This document shows positions 33,101-44,180 of a stretch of 64,000 nucleotides of DNA, one piece after another. The DNA is from Eleginops maclovinus (lineage: Eukaryota; Chordata; Actinopteri; Perciformes; Eleginopidae). Positions within the stretch are counted from its first letter, which is position 1; each line of letters begins with the position of its first letter. The DNA lies in contig NC_086350.1 of NCBI RefSeq assembly GCF_036324505.1, positions 27,138,257 to 27,202,256 of the forward strand. The letters are read 5' to 3'. The notes beneath the pieces are model-generated. The model was not told where the DNA came from and did not search any database. It saw nothing but the letters and a program-made list of their open reading frames with translations. A program made the translations under genes and the position numbers.

Positions 33101-36100
33101 ATATAAGTAACATACCCATATTCCCTGTATTATCAGCCCATTTCTGTTCAAATGTGCCTAATTGCCAAAACCTTTTTAACAATTAGATGTTATGTGCTCA
33201 TAACCTGATGCAGGAACAATGAAAGAATGCACATTCATAAGTTGGTCAGGACTTTCCAGTAGTCATGGCAGCAGTGATTGTAGCCGGGCAGATTTATTTT
33301 ATTGTGGGAAGCATTGACTTGACAGTGATATAACGACAAATAAAGCACAAAAGCAGCATACATGTCCTTTTTCTGAAATTACATGAGAAAAAAACAAGTT
33401 TAAAATAAGGTTTCTATACCAAAACACATTTGTTATCTTTTCTTTCTGCAAAGAATTCCAAATTGCAGTCAGCTGCTCAACAGTTTTTTCGTGTCGGTGG
33501 TGCAGTCTGTTTTGTGAATCAGACGTTGAGGCGGCACTGATGGAAGTGATTCTCTGGATTTGCTCCGCAGCGCTGCCTCTAGTAGTCACAAATCTGATAT
33601 CATGAGAGGACTTCACTCAGTGATTGCTTATTCTCCCTCTGATGTGTGCGCTAGATCCTGAAGAAAGAAAGCCCTGTGACTGAGCAGGAGAAGCTGCTGC
33701 TGGAAGTGATAACCTCCGACTCGGAGAACATCGCAGCAACTCTGAAGAAGCTACTGCACTGTGGTACTGAACTCCAGAAACACAAACACAATGTATCATA
33801 GAGAGCAGGAGCATCTGTCTTTGCTGTGCATTAGGGTCTACCTTTATTATTCTCTGTTTCAATTGTTTGGTGATGACGTGATTATGACCAATGCTGTCTG
33901 TTGGTCTGGTCTGGGAGGACGTGCTATGGTCTGTGCAGAGGGAGACTCAGAGTGGGGGTTCTGTCCGATGGTTCCGCTCGGGCTGATTACGGCCCCCAGA
34001 AGATTACTAGAATCAGAAGTTCAAAATATACACAAGTTAAATATGAATTGAGACAGGCAGATGATGGGGGATGTTGGGATGAAGGGATGAAGGAGGGGAG
34101 GGGTGTAGGGATGAAGTGATGTATGGATGAATGGATTGAGGGATGAATGGATGATGGGATGTAGGAATGTAAGGATTGAGGGATGAACGGATGATGGGAT
34201 GTCTGGATGAAGGGATGACGAGATGAAGGGAGGGGAAGGATGTTGGGATGAAGGGATAAGGAAAGGGAGGGATGTCTGGATGACAGGATGTTTGGGATGA
34301 GTGGATATAGGGGTGTATCGTTAAACGGGCTCGATGGGTGGAGGGATGAAGGAGTTTGGCTGAGGATGAGGTAAAAGGGGAACTGTATGAGTAGAATCGA
34401 GAGGGAGGGGGGGGTTGAGAGAAGAGAGACGAGTAATGACCGGATGTTTGGCCGGATATAAATAGACTTAGCCGTGATAAGAGATGGGGTTGAGGTGTGG
34501 CCATGCTCCTGAACAAGGTTAACTTCATTAAATAATCGTTGGAGGTCTTTCATGACATGTATTGATGTATGTAAGTAATGAGCAAAGCATCTTATCCCCT
34601 ATTTTGTTATATCAGGACACCTCAGAGCACATTATTGTTTGAATAATCTCTTTAAAATATCAATATTCAGTAAAATGCTTGACATTAAATGGTAGCAGAT
34701 AGCAGCTCAAGTGAAATTATTTGAAACAATGAATCAGACGTAGTTTTTGTATGTGCACATATTTGAGCTGGATCTATCCACTCTGACTTGTCGTTTGTTT
34801 GTCCTTGTATCTTAAAATTCTGTCTTTGAACCTCTAGCAAGGAAAGATAGCTTTTAAATAATGCAACTGATAACATCTTTTGATGATCATTACATATTTG
34901 TTTCTCACTGTGCACTTCTTTTCTGTTCCTTAAGATGTTGCTTCCTGTCGTCGGGGCATAATTCCTCAGGCCTCAGCACATGGAAAGAATGGAATGGAAA
35001 GCTCCAAACTCTCAGGGTCTGTTCTGCATGTCAGTGCTTCAAAAGATCGTCCCGAGTTAATGGAGGCCAAAACGTCCATTCAGAATCAGTCAGAGGTGTT
35101 CCAGGGAAAGGAGTCTGAAGAACACGGGCCTGTGTCGCTGGAGAATGAAGATGATACAGATGTTGGCAGACGACCAACAGAAGAGGATGTTGAGTTGGTC
35201 ATGAGGGTGGATGAAGACATCAGTGACAAAGAAAAGGAAATGAGTCAGAGAAGCAGGGAAGGGGTTCAGGAGGCCTCCTCCCCCCCCCAGTTCTGCTCCA
35301 AACACCGCCGCTGGGTGGAGAGCATCCTGCATCAGTGTCCTGATGAGTGCTCAGAGGAGCTCCAAGACAATGTCTCTTTGTCTCCTTTAATGTTCCCGTC
35401 GTCCTCATCCACCACTACATCACAGGACCTCACCCCCTCTGGTCTTATTCCCTCCCCCTTTGACCAACATCCACCCCCTTCAAAGACCTTCACCCACCCC
35501 GAGACCACTTGTCAGCAAGCTAACCCCGAGCAGAGTTCTGGATCATCACAGGATCCAGTTCTGCTGCCGTCATCTTCGCCCAGAGACACTCAGCTGCCCC
35601 GCCATTTGACGCCGGTCGTCCGACTGTTGGACATCTCTACCGTCAGAAGGTTCTGCCATTTCTCTCAACCCCAGCAAGACCCTTTGAATCCCTCTATCAT
35701 GTCTGCAAACAAACAGCAAGCTTCAAATTTTTGTCTCCAGGTACAAACCTCTCCACGCTGCCACACTTTAGGGAACCACCCTTCACCTGGAGGAGCGAAT
35801 GAAAGACTCTTTGCTCGTCCAACCCGACATTGCTCCCCAGAACACAACTCACAAGGTGCAAACAGCTGCTGTATCTCAACATGCATCCATTTCGACTCGC
35901 TGTCAACCTCACATCAAACAATCTTTCTCAAAACTTTCAAGAAAGTACAGATGGCCTTGTAATAGCAGCAGACCTTCACAGGCTCTGAATCAAAACACTT
36001 GTCCGACTTTACCAGAACTCGTTCCTCCGCCTTCTAGAGAAGATGCTTATACCGCTGCTTCAGGGACTCTCTCGTCCATCTGCGCCGCTGACCAATTCCC

Positions 36101-36605
36101 TTTATCTCCTTCATCATCTCAACCAGTTGTCCCTCAGAACTCCATCAATCCTCCTGCACAAAACAGCGGTCCTTTTCAATCATCATGCTCCACTGTCACC
36201 TCCTCTACCTCTGCCTCTGAGGCCCCGGTTGTCAGGGCCGGGAGCAGCAGAGTCCGGAGACACGAGCTGAGGCTATCCCTGCAGAGTCAGGCCGTGCTGC
36301 TGCAGTCCAAGCTGCTGCAGCCCTTTGTGCCTCTCAGCAGACTGAGCGCTCAGGACTGTTCCAGAATGACAAAGTGGAAATCCTCCAGCAGATGTGCAGA
36401 GCCGGGGGAACGAGGCAGGAATGATGAAGACAGGGGGGAGGAGGAGGAGGAGGAAGGTGTTTTTGATCCGAACATTCTTTATTCCAGTTATTCTTCCAGT
36501 AGTGCTGACGACTCCATAGACTGCGACCCTGATTACAGACCCTGCTTGAAGAAGAAAAGACTGCTCTTAGAATATGAAGCTGCAAGGACCATGGATCATA
36601 TTTAA
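28927..36605 (+). CDS. tinf2: TERF1-interacting nuclear factor 2 (TIN2), shelterin component
   Basis: Coding exons 28927-29148, 29294-29395, 29782-29883, 32535-32648, 33655-33763, 34935-35740 and 35841-36605 form one frame of 739 codons. TIN2 bridges TRF1, TRF2 and TPP1 in telomeric shelterin. Residues 1-215 resemble the TRFH-like N domain: WRLRVSSAQVYSIVKSRDMQHF aligns by eye with the human TIN2 start WQVVRGRCVEHF, and EEQYGEHY...YLQQLETVLP with human EQEYGEPF...YLCQLEKALP. The long Ser/Pro-rich tail carries FPLSP at residues 571-575, fitting the FxLxP motif that docks on TRF1, and an acidic Glu run near 683. The protein is much longer than human TIN2 (354/451). Start is uncertain: an upstream exon ending at 28370 (ATG at 28355 or 28274) would splice in frame. 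Confidence 0.8.
30058..30146. repeat. (CA)44 microsatellite
   Basis: About 89 bases of uninterrupted CA in a tinf2 intron. Confidence 0.97.
30680..30705. repeat. (AAG)n trinucleotide repeat
   Basis: About eight AAG units in a tinf2 intron. Confidence 0.85.
30939..32146 (+). mobile_element. Degenerate Tc1-like transposon with long inverted repeats
   Basis: Ends are long inverted repeats of about 200 bp each (about 30940-31140 and 31960-32146), terminating in GTTGCAAT...TTCAACCCCC on the left and its near-complement GGGGGTTGAAT...TTGCAAC on the right. The interior has broken pieces of a Tc1 transposase on the plus strand: GRKRKLS, VTAKHLQQD, then KLRRHWTFQQDNNPKH, which holds the second catalytic Asp. 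Deletions and frame changes make it inactive. It lies in a tinf2 intron. Confidence 0.85.
34048..34420. repeat. Degenerate GGATGA/GGGATGAA minisatellite
   Basis: Irregular tandem variations on GGGATGAAGGGATG and GGATGTAGGAATG cover this part of the last large tinf2 intron. The strand is purine-rich throughout, so the minus strand gives Ser/His/Pro-rich ORFs that are not genes. Confidence 0.85.
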
Positions 36606-37033
36606 AAACATTTAAATATACAGACTATAGCCGGATGCAAAGCTGCTTTTTAACATCAATAATATCCTCAATATTTGCACTTTTAAAAGCTAACAAAATA
36701 TTAGCAGAGTACATTTTTTAACATGAACTAAATTGTGACATTGGACTTAGGACAATTTACACTGTAAACAACATCCTCTGTCAAATTTTAAATGGTGACA
36801 ACTGTTTCTTAATTTTGTGTTAATTATTATTGTGGAATCCCCCTCACACAGAAAGGTGTGGGTGTGATGTGACAGCAGAAGATGGTTTTTCAGTGTTGAT
36901 CTGTTGACAGATCAGAATAAATAACTAAGCGGGGCGTAACACAGATATGACTTTGTTGCTCAGTACTCCAACTCCAGACTGAAAGTGTTGAATGGGTTGA
37001 TGACATTTTTTTAAAAGTATGAATGTTCAGTAA

Positions 37034-37039
37034 AATAAA
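37034..37039 (+). terminator. Candidate poly(A) signal of tinf2
   Basis: AATAAA about 430 bases past the stop codon at 36605. Another AATAAA lies near 36917. Confidence 0.4.
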
Positions 37040-39100
37040 AACATCTTTTCTATGAAGCCATTTGGGCAAAGCGTGTGTCCATTCACCTATCACTATTATT
37101 ATTCGCTGATGTCAGGCAGATTGGACCTATGCTGTAGATGTTACTGCCCTTTATATGTGGAGAAATAATCACAAGAGTAAAAGTACCACAAATCCTTATT
37201 ATATGTGGGTGTAGACAAAATCAATGGATCTCAGGACCCTGGATTAAAACAATCTAGTAGATCACAGTTCAACACTATCATTGTTTTAAATTGTACTTTA
37301 AACAAAGTACGTAGAAGCTGCTTCCTAAGCATGTGAACCATTTTCACATTAACATTTAAATCATTCTTCAAACATGTTACAACATTTAAATACATTACCA
37401 ATTTGAAATAAACATAGTACATAGACTGTATACGATACGTGGACACGATAAACCTTGACATCACCCATTGGTTTGATGTAGTGGACTACAGTTTTGAAGC
37501 TCCATGGTCTGGCACTTTGACTGAGCTTTCTTGGTTTTTTTCTTTCTCGATTGTTGTTGTTTTTTTGTAACCAGAAGTTACAGGAAAAAGTGGAGCAGTG
37601 TCCTGAAAGGTGAAAAACACATTTTTAGGCGTTCAAAATGTATCATTTAATTTTCATGAAGTGAACACACACAGTCAATGGTTTCAAAATGTAAAAGGAT
37701 AACATGGCTAGCATAACAACGCTGTGATAGCATTCTGTTACTCACAAATTAGGCCCAGCCTAAACCTTGCATTATGTCTGTTTTACGCTCAATAGGACCA
37801 TAATCTACTAAATGAACATCATGCTTTATGGAAGAATACTTGAAAGAACTTCCTTTTAAGACAATAAACTTGTCAGGAAAGGGGGATCAAGTTTGAAGTA
37901 GGATATTTATTTCATAGACGTCTATACAACCAGACTTATTGTTCAAGACAGGAAAGCCGCCCCCTGCTGGATATTAGAAGTAATACATTTAAGGCACTCC
38001 CAAATAGGTATACTTTTAAGACTTCTTTTTGGCCAGCAACTGTCTGCATGATGGTCAAATGTTTGCAGAGGACTGTAAAGAAAAAACTGGTATTACAGCG
38101 GTGTATCGCTGAGGGTCAGCACTGAGGCCAACACTGATGGCCTCAGGTTTGCATACGTGTATTTACACTGTGCTGTCGCACTTAAAAGGGGGTCCAGGTT
38201 CTGTGGTGGAGGGAAAATAAGGACATTGCTAACTTGCTTTTGAGCTGAGGATTGATTTTTAAATGTGACCTAGATTAATACTGTAAATCCTCTGGAAACT
38301 CAGCACAAAACAGGCCCAGGAAAGGTACCGCTTTGACTGTTTTAAGTATTAGATAGCATTAAACCTGGAGCTATAACTTCAGTCACTGAAGATTAGATTT
38401 TTTCCTTCCCTAGCAGCGAGAGACAAAAAAAGATGAGGCTCTTGTCAAAGAAATACAGTGTGAATTAAATGGCAGGGTACAAAGTTCCAAGGGGTTTAAT
38501 ATTGACTTATCATGTTGCGCTCTATTAAAAGGAAATTGCACCATAAAAGCAGAGCTTTTATTAATACAAAAAATACGAAACACATTTGTAAATATATACG
38601 GCTTGAAGTAAAGTCATTTTATGATTGGATTTTCAGTGGAAGGCTTGTTTATTTATTAACGTCTGGTGTACTGGATGTTGATGTTTACTTGGTTTCTCCT
38701 CAAATCAGTATTGCATCATGTGTTGTGATGTTCCCTCCATGAGGCCAAAGAGCAATACATAGTATTTGTGCAACATTTGAATCTGTTTTTAGAGACATTT
38801 TTTAACATTTGGTTTAAATGCATTTCTAATGATTATTTTCTTTCATGTTTGATGTGATTATAGCAGCTTTTAATATATTTATATGTTAGATTTACTTGTG
38901 CAATGGAAAAACATTGTCTGAATGAGTTTTGGTCAATGGGATGAAATATCCAAACAACTGTTGGGTGGAGTACGATGACGTTTGGCACAGATATCCATGG
39001 TTCATAGACTATGAATAGTAATGATGCTTGGGTGGTTCAGAGAGACATTTGGTACATTATTAGATATTTACGTCCCCTGAACCAGAACATATCCTGGGTG
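37040..39100. other. Intergenic, no gene recognised
   Basis: Mostly AT-rich sequence with short ORFs lacking recognisable protein character. No bounded transposon was defined here. Confidence 0.45.
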
Positions 39101-39104
39101 TGTT

Positions 39105-39570
39105 AAACTGGCTTCGTAGTACATGCCTCTGGCCTATTGGCAGCTGAGTGGGGGATTAAACTCAATGGTTATCACAAGAGCCCAAGTTTCAGCTAACGTT
39201 CACACAACAACAGAACCCTAACTAATGAAATGTCTGGAAGTTTAAAATGAGCTCACCCCTAGTGCAGGTTTACTCGGTTTACCACAAGGACAGGACCTTT
39301 ATATTACACACAGTTTCTCCAGTACAGTGTTTGCTCTGAGTGTTAGCGATGCTTGCTAATGTAAAGCCAGCCCATTTTCCTTATTACGTCATAAGGACAA
39401 CAAATCTGGATCAACTCGTTTGTACCTCCGTTTTTAGAGATGTGGGTAAGGAGGAAAAGAGAGAGGGTTGTATTTTCTGACTCTTTGGGAGTCTCCTCAC
39501 ACACCGGGGACACATATTTATGTATAAAAGACATCAACAAGTGCATTTTGCATAATAGGGGACCTTTAAA
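39105..39570. repeat. Probable interspersed element
   Basis: Contains CATAATAGGGGACCTTTAAA and, before it, CACACCGGGGACACATATTTATG. I remember this combination as a common end of a fish MITE, read here in one orientation. I could not define both termini or a target duplication. Confidence 0.35.
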
Positions 39571-40044
39571 GGAAATATACTTAACACATTCCTATGCAAA
39601 CAAGAGGTCTGAATTGTCCTCTGGTAAGTGCCCTTTGGAGGAAAGCTAAGGTCAGACTTAAGAGCCACAAGCATCCACAGCAGTTATCACAACCATTTAA
39701 AGCAGTTGTTTTCTAATGTATGATAAAAGACAACAAACACCGGTTAGCTCGGGTGTTCTCACACATGTTAAATATTTGTTGTCGAGGTATGAAGGGTAAT
39801 AAAATGGTCATCAAAAAGGTAACAAGATTTAGAATAAAGCATAGGGCTAGTAGTATTTTATCTTCTTATCTTGTTATTTATTCCTATTAAGAATAACATC
39901 AGCAATTATTGTGTTTTTTAGTTATTATTACTGTGGCGCATAAGCATGTTTTGTTATTTTCTGGTGCCCAATGGTTTTGTGTAATAATTCTTTTTTGGTT
40001 TGGTTCAGTTAATAGAAAAAACAATGTTACGTATAGTTAATGCT
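39571..40044. other. Intergenic, nothing recognised
   Basis: AT-rich stretch between a probable interspersed element and the BEL/Pao remnant. Confidence 0.4.
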
Positions 40045-43000
40045 AAAAAAATAACATGCTGTTATGCCTTTAGAAATGTGTTTGTTACTCTGCTATCATA
40101 GTTTAAAGCGATTTGTTTATTTTCGCAACCATGGCAATATAGAAGCAGTGCATGCTGGGAGACAGGAAGTAAACTTGCTATGCCGCGATCAGATACAGTT
40201 GCGTGAGCACATCCAGTCATCAGCTCCTCAGTTAAATGCTATTCTTTCTCTCTCTTTGCTAAGGCAAAGTCTGTAAGTATTAATGCATGTTATAACATTA
40301 AGACATCATGTATTTTGAGTTTGTGAGTATATTCATACGGCTAAGACGCTAATTGTGTTGCTAGGCTAAGTTAGTGCTAAAGTTAGCTTTCTGCTTTACC
40401 GTTGCTTGCTATTTGGTTAGCTTGATCATATCTCATTGTTCTGTGTTTACAGTTTCACAAGATTCCCAGTAAACTTCATGGAAAGGAATCATCTGTGTCC
40501 TGGGTTTTTTGGGAGTGTTTAAAGAGAATGGAAACATAGCCCATGACAGTGAAAAGACTGCAACACAGCCAACCATACGGAGCTACTCAATGTCAAGAGA
40601 TAAGCGGCTAACAGTACAGCTTGTAGACAGCTTCCCAACAGCTTTCTTCTCTTGATATCGAAAACACAGTGAGTCACAATGTCGCAACATAGCAACGGAA
40701 ATAACCAGTCAGAGTGTGTGCGCTCAAGGAGCAGTCGCTCATCTGGTGCGTCGTCCAGCTCAAGGATCAACATGGCCATCGCCATGGCAAAAGCTGAAGC
40801 TGCGCAAGATAGAGCAGCACATTCCAAAAGGGAAATTGAACTTAAATTGGAGCAGGCACGTATTCAAGCCAGTCTTGACGCATTAAATGATGAAAAAGAA
40901 AAAGACACTGCTATAGCAGAGGCAAATACTCTCGTAGCTCGTTTACAAGATATGGGCTTTGAGGTAAGCAGCGAGGTTAACAGCCTGGTCCCTCAATCTG
41001 TCAAAGGCCAGCGCATCGCTGCCTTTGTGTCTGAACAAGCCAGCCTAGGCAGCAAGGGTTTATCAGCCATGAGAGAGAGTGACAAAGATATCCCTTCAAC
41101 GCCCCACCCACGCAATGCGAGACAAACCCAAGCTGCTGCTTCTGCTGCCATTACGCCACACCACGCTCTTCAGACCCATCAGACAAGCGGAACACTTCCA
41201 CAACAGAACTTCAAACAGGACTCCACATCTCATGTGCACCCGCCTGTCCATGGGACACCTTACGGAGCTAATCATGACCATCCTACAACCATCGGAGACA
41301 TCATCAAATATCTTGCCCGCAACCGCCTGGTGACTTCAGGTCTCACCACGTATGATGACCAGCCTATGAACTACTGGGCCTGGAAAACATCATTCCAGAA
41401 TGCTATCGCCAATCTAGACCTGTCTGCTGCAGAAGAACTCGACCTCCTAACCAAGTACGTGGGAAAAGAGTCAGCAGAACAGGTCAGAAGAATAAAAACA
41501 TTAGGAATCCGGCTACTGGACTGTGCATGACATGGGATCGCCTCAACGAAATATATGGCTCACCAGAGGCCGTCGAACAGGCTCTGTTCAGCAAACTGGA
41601 AAACTTTCCAAAGCTCACAACTAGGGATGTCCCGATCCAGGTTTTTGCACTTCCGATCCGATACCGATATTGTATTTGCATTTCCGATCCGATACCGATA
41701 CCGGCCGATACCGATACCGGCCTATCCAAGCATGTATTAAAGTTTAAAGTTATTTAGCCTACTAACTTAGTTGTCAGACTCATGTTGAAAAGAGTTTTCC
41801 TGTTTATTCAGGGATAAACACAAAATTGACAAAATTATAAATAACAAACAGAAATGGCATCAATTAACAGTAAAAAGTGCAAATAATACTGTAAACTGTA
41901 CACAGTTCACTCACACTCTTAGAGTACAGTATACAAACACCCGCACCCTGCAACACTCAAACACAAACTCAAACACAAACAGTCACACAGACGTGCACTT
42001 CCAGTGTAAAGTGCAAATGCACGTTCACAAATACAGTGAAAGACATGTACGTTGGGTGCCTGTACTTATGTGACGAGATAAATGATCTCAGAGAGGTACA
42101 CAGGCTGAACTCACAAAAGGGACAGCACATACAAATACAAGCATACACCAAAGGGACAGAGCACAGACACACACATTTGCTGTCCCTGTACATAAAATGT
42201 GTGATGTAGTGACACTGTAATGACAGGTTTGGGTCTGAAAGAGTGTGGGCACCAATTAGCCAAATCAGTGAATTAGTGTGGAGACAGAGAGAGAAAAGGG
42301 ACATAAAAGAGGCTCATTAGCAGTCTCCATTTACATTACAAATAATACTGTAAACTGTATTAAGAAAGCAAATCACACAAACAACCTGAGTAGAAAATAG
42401 TCTAGTAACTCAGCATCAGTACTCTGCTCTTGAACAAGTGTAAACCAAGGCTTTAAAAACAATCAGTGCAAATAATATTGTGAACTATTTAAAAACAAAA
42501 ATGACTTCTACTCCCCAATCTCCTCCACACTTTGCTGCTCCATCTCAATCTACACACTCCCTTCAACTGTATGCCCTGGCTGCAGTCCGAGCATGATGGG
42601 GAGATTCTTTTTTACAAAGACGAGCATTTCAAGATGCTCAGGTGTCAGCCTGCTCCTGTGTTCATCAATGATGAGTGAGACTGCGCTAAAAAGCCTCTCG
42701 CTCTCAACGCTGGTGCAAGGAGCACTGAGAAACTTGGCTGCTGTTGCTGCCAGGGTGGGTAGTCGAGCCTGATTGTCTCTCCAGTATTGAAAAGGATTGT
42801 GCTTACGCCCAAGTGGAGGCTCACTGAGGTAGCTCTCCAACTGAAACAGTGCCCCTGGGGTGATCTGCTGCTCAGACGGACCTGCTGTGCCGCTCTCCTC
42901 CAGTATCTCGTCAAAGTAGCTGCCCAGGCTGCTGGTTGAGCTTCCAGCCTCCATTTCTGGTGTTTGCCTTGCTGTCTCAGCCTCAGCCACACCTTCCCCA

Positions 43001-43074
43001 GAGGGCATGGTCTTCAGTTCTTGTTCCATTTTCATCACCTCTACCTTTAGTGCCTCCTTTGCCTGATCCAGGTT

Positions 43075-43396
43075 CAGTGCCGCTGCTAGCCATTTTGGTG
43101 CCCTAAGCATAATTCCTTCATGATGCCCCCCCCCCCCCCCCCCCCCCCCCAATAAAAAAACATTATGAGTTGTGATGAGTGAGTGGGGAGGGGAGGGGGG
43201 AGGGGAGAGGGGGGCACCATCGGTACCTTTGAGTAGTATGCCTAAAAAGTGCCTCATATTTCTATAGTCTACTGAAATCATTTCGGCCTTATAATTATTA
43301 TGACGATTTTTCATTAGGCTATTTTTGGTGGTGCCCCCTCGACACTTGGTGCCCTACGCACAGCGCGTAATGCGCGTTATGGGAGCGGCGGCACTG
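43075..43396. mobile_element. 322-bp hAT-type MITE nested in the hAT transposon
   Basis: Flanked by perfect 8-bp duplications TCCAGGTT (43067-43074 and 43397-43404). Terminal inverted repeats CAGTGCCGC(T/C)GCT differ at one of 13 bases. Its centre contains about 25 consecutive C residues (around 43126-43150) and a GGGGAGGGG-rich stretch. Confidence 0.95.
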
Positions 43397-43677
43397 TCCA
43401 GGTTGGTAGCAGTGAGGAACCTTAACATTTGGATGTAATGTAATAAAGATGTATCAATTATTTTATATTGTTTCAGTCAGTCTCCACATATTAATGGTAA
43501 ATGACAACCAGTAACACACAAAATAGATCACAAACAATCAGCAAATGATCAACAGTGATGTTAATTTCCTCACCCATCAGATAACTGAAGACAAATAAGA
43601 ATATTAACACTAGACTAATAATAATAAATTCCCATCACCTTATATAACCATAAATAATAATAATAATAATAATAATA

Positions 43678-44180
43678 CAGTGGAAACCGCTTATAGTGAT
43701 CACGTGGTCCAGAGCCAATTTGAACACTATAAGCGGTTGATTACTAAAACCAAATTTGTATTACGTAGGCCTACAGGTATTTCACTTATTTTTTTATGCA
43801 GAATATCATCTAGCCTAAATGCCATTTGTATCGTTTTTCAATGAGAAAAATTAAATGAAACGGTAGCTTCAGCATTTACTGAATTGTATTATCATGCAAG
43901 TTTAATTATAGTACTGCGCAGTGCGCAGACACTGTAACTCAAATACAGTAGCCTACGTAACTTATTCTGCGCTGTGCGTCGGCTCTGCTGTGCCGCCGGT
44001 GCATTTTTTTTTCAAGTCTGACATTCATAAAATGGCCAAAATTTAACATTATAAGCGGATTTCTTGATTAATAAGAATTATTTAAACAGCATTTGTATAG
44101 AAATTATTCTTTCCCAAGCCTTTTGATCTATATAAGCGGTTGATTACTATATCCGTGACCACTATAAGCGGTTTCCACTG
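43678..44180. mobile_element. 503-bp pogo/Tigger-like MITE nested in the hAT transposon
   Basis: Terminal inverted repeats begin CAGTGGAAACCGCTTATAGT and match for 27 bp with one mismatch, flanked by TA on both sides. The core word TATAAGCGG recurs inside near 43724, 44051 and 44130. A TA target with a CAGT start fits pogo-type Tc1/mariner relatives. Confidence 0.92.

Noticed and set aside
33987..34553. Minus-strand ORFs of 163-188 residues rich in Ser, His, Pro and Ile
   Set aside because: They are translations of the degenerate GGATG minisatellite; the composition follows the repeat and no domain is visible.
35799..35962. tinf2 as a frameshifted pseudogene
   Set aside because: A 100-base GT-AG intron with matching phase restores one continuous frame, and all other exons are intact.
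41484..41757. Short ORFs rich in Tyr-Arg-Tyr/Ile-Pro repeats on both strands
   Set aside because: They translate the subterminal CCGATACCGAT repeats at the left end of the hAT element.
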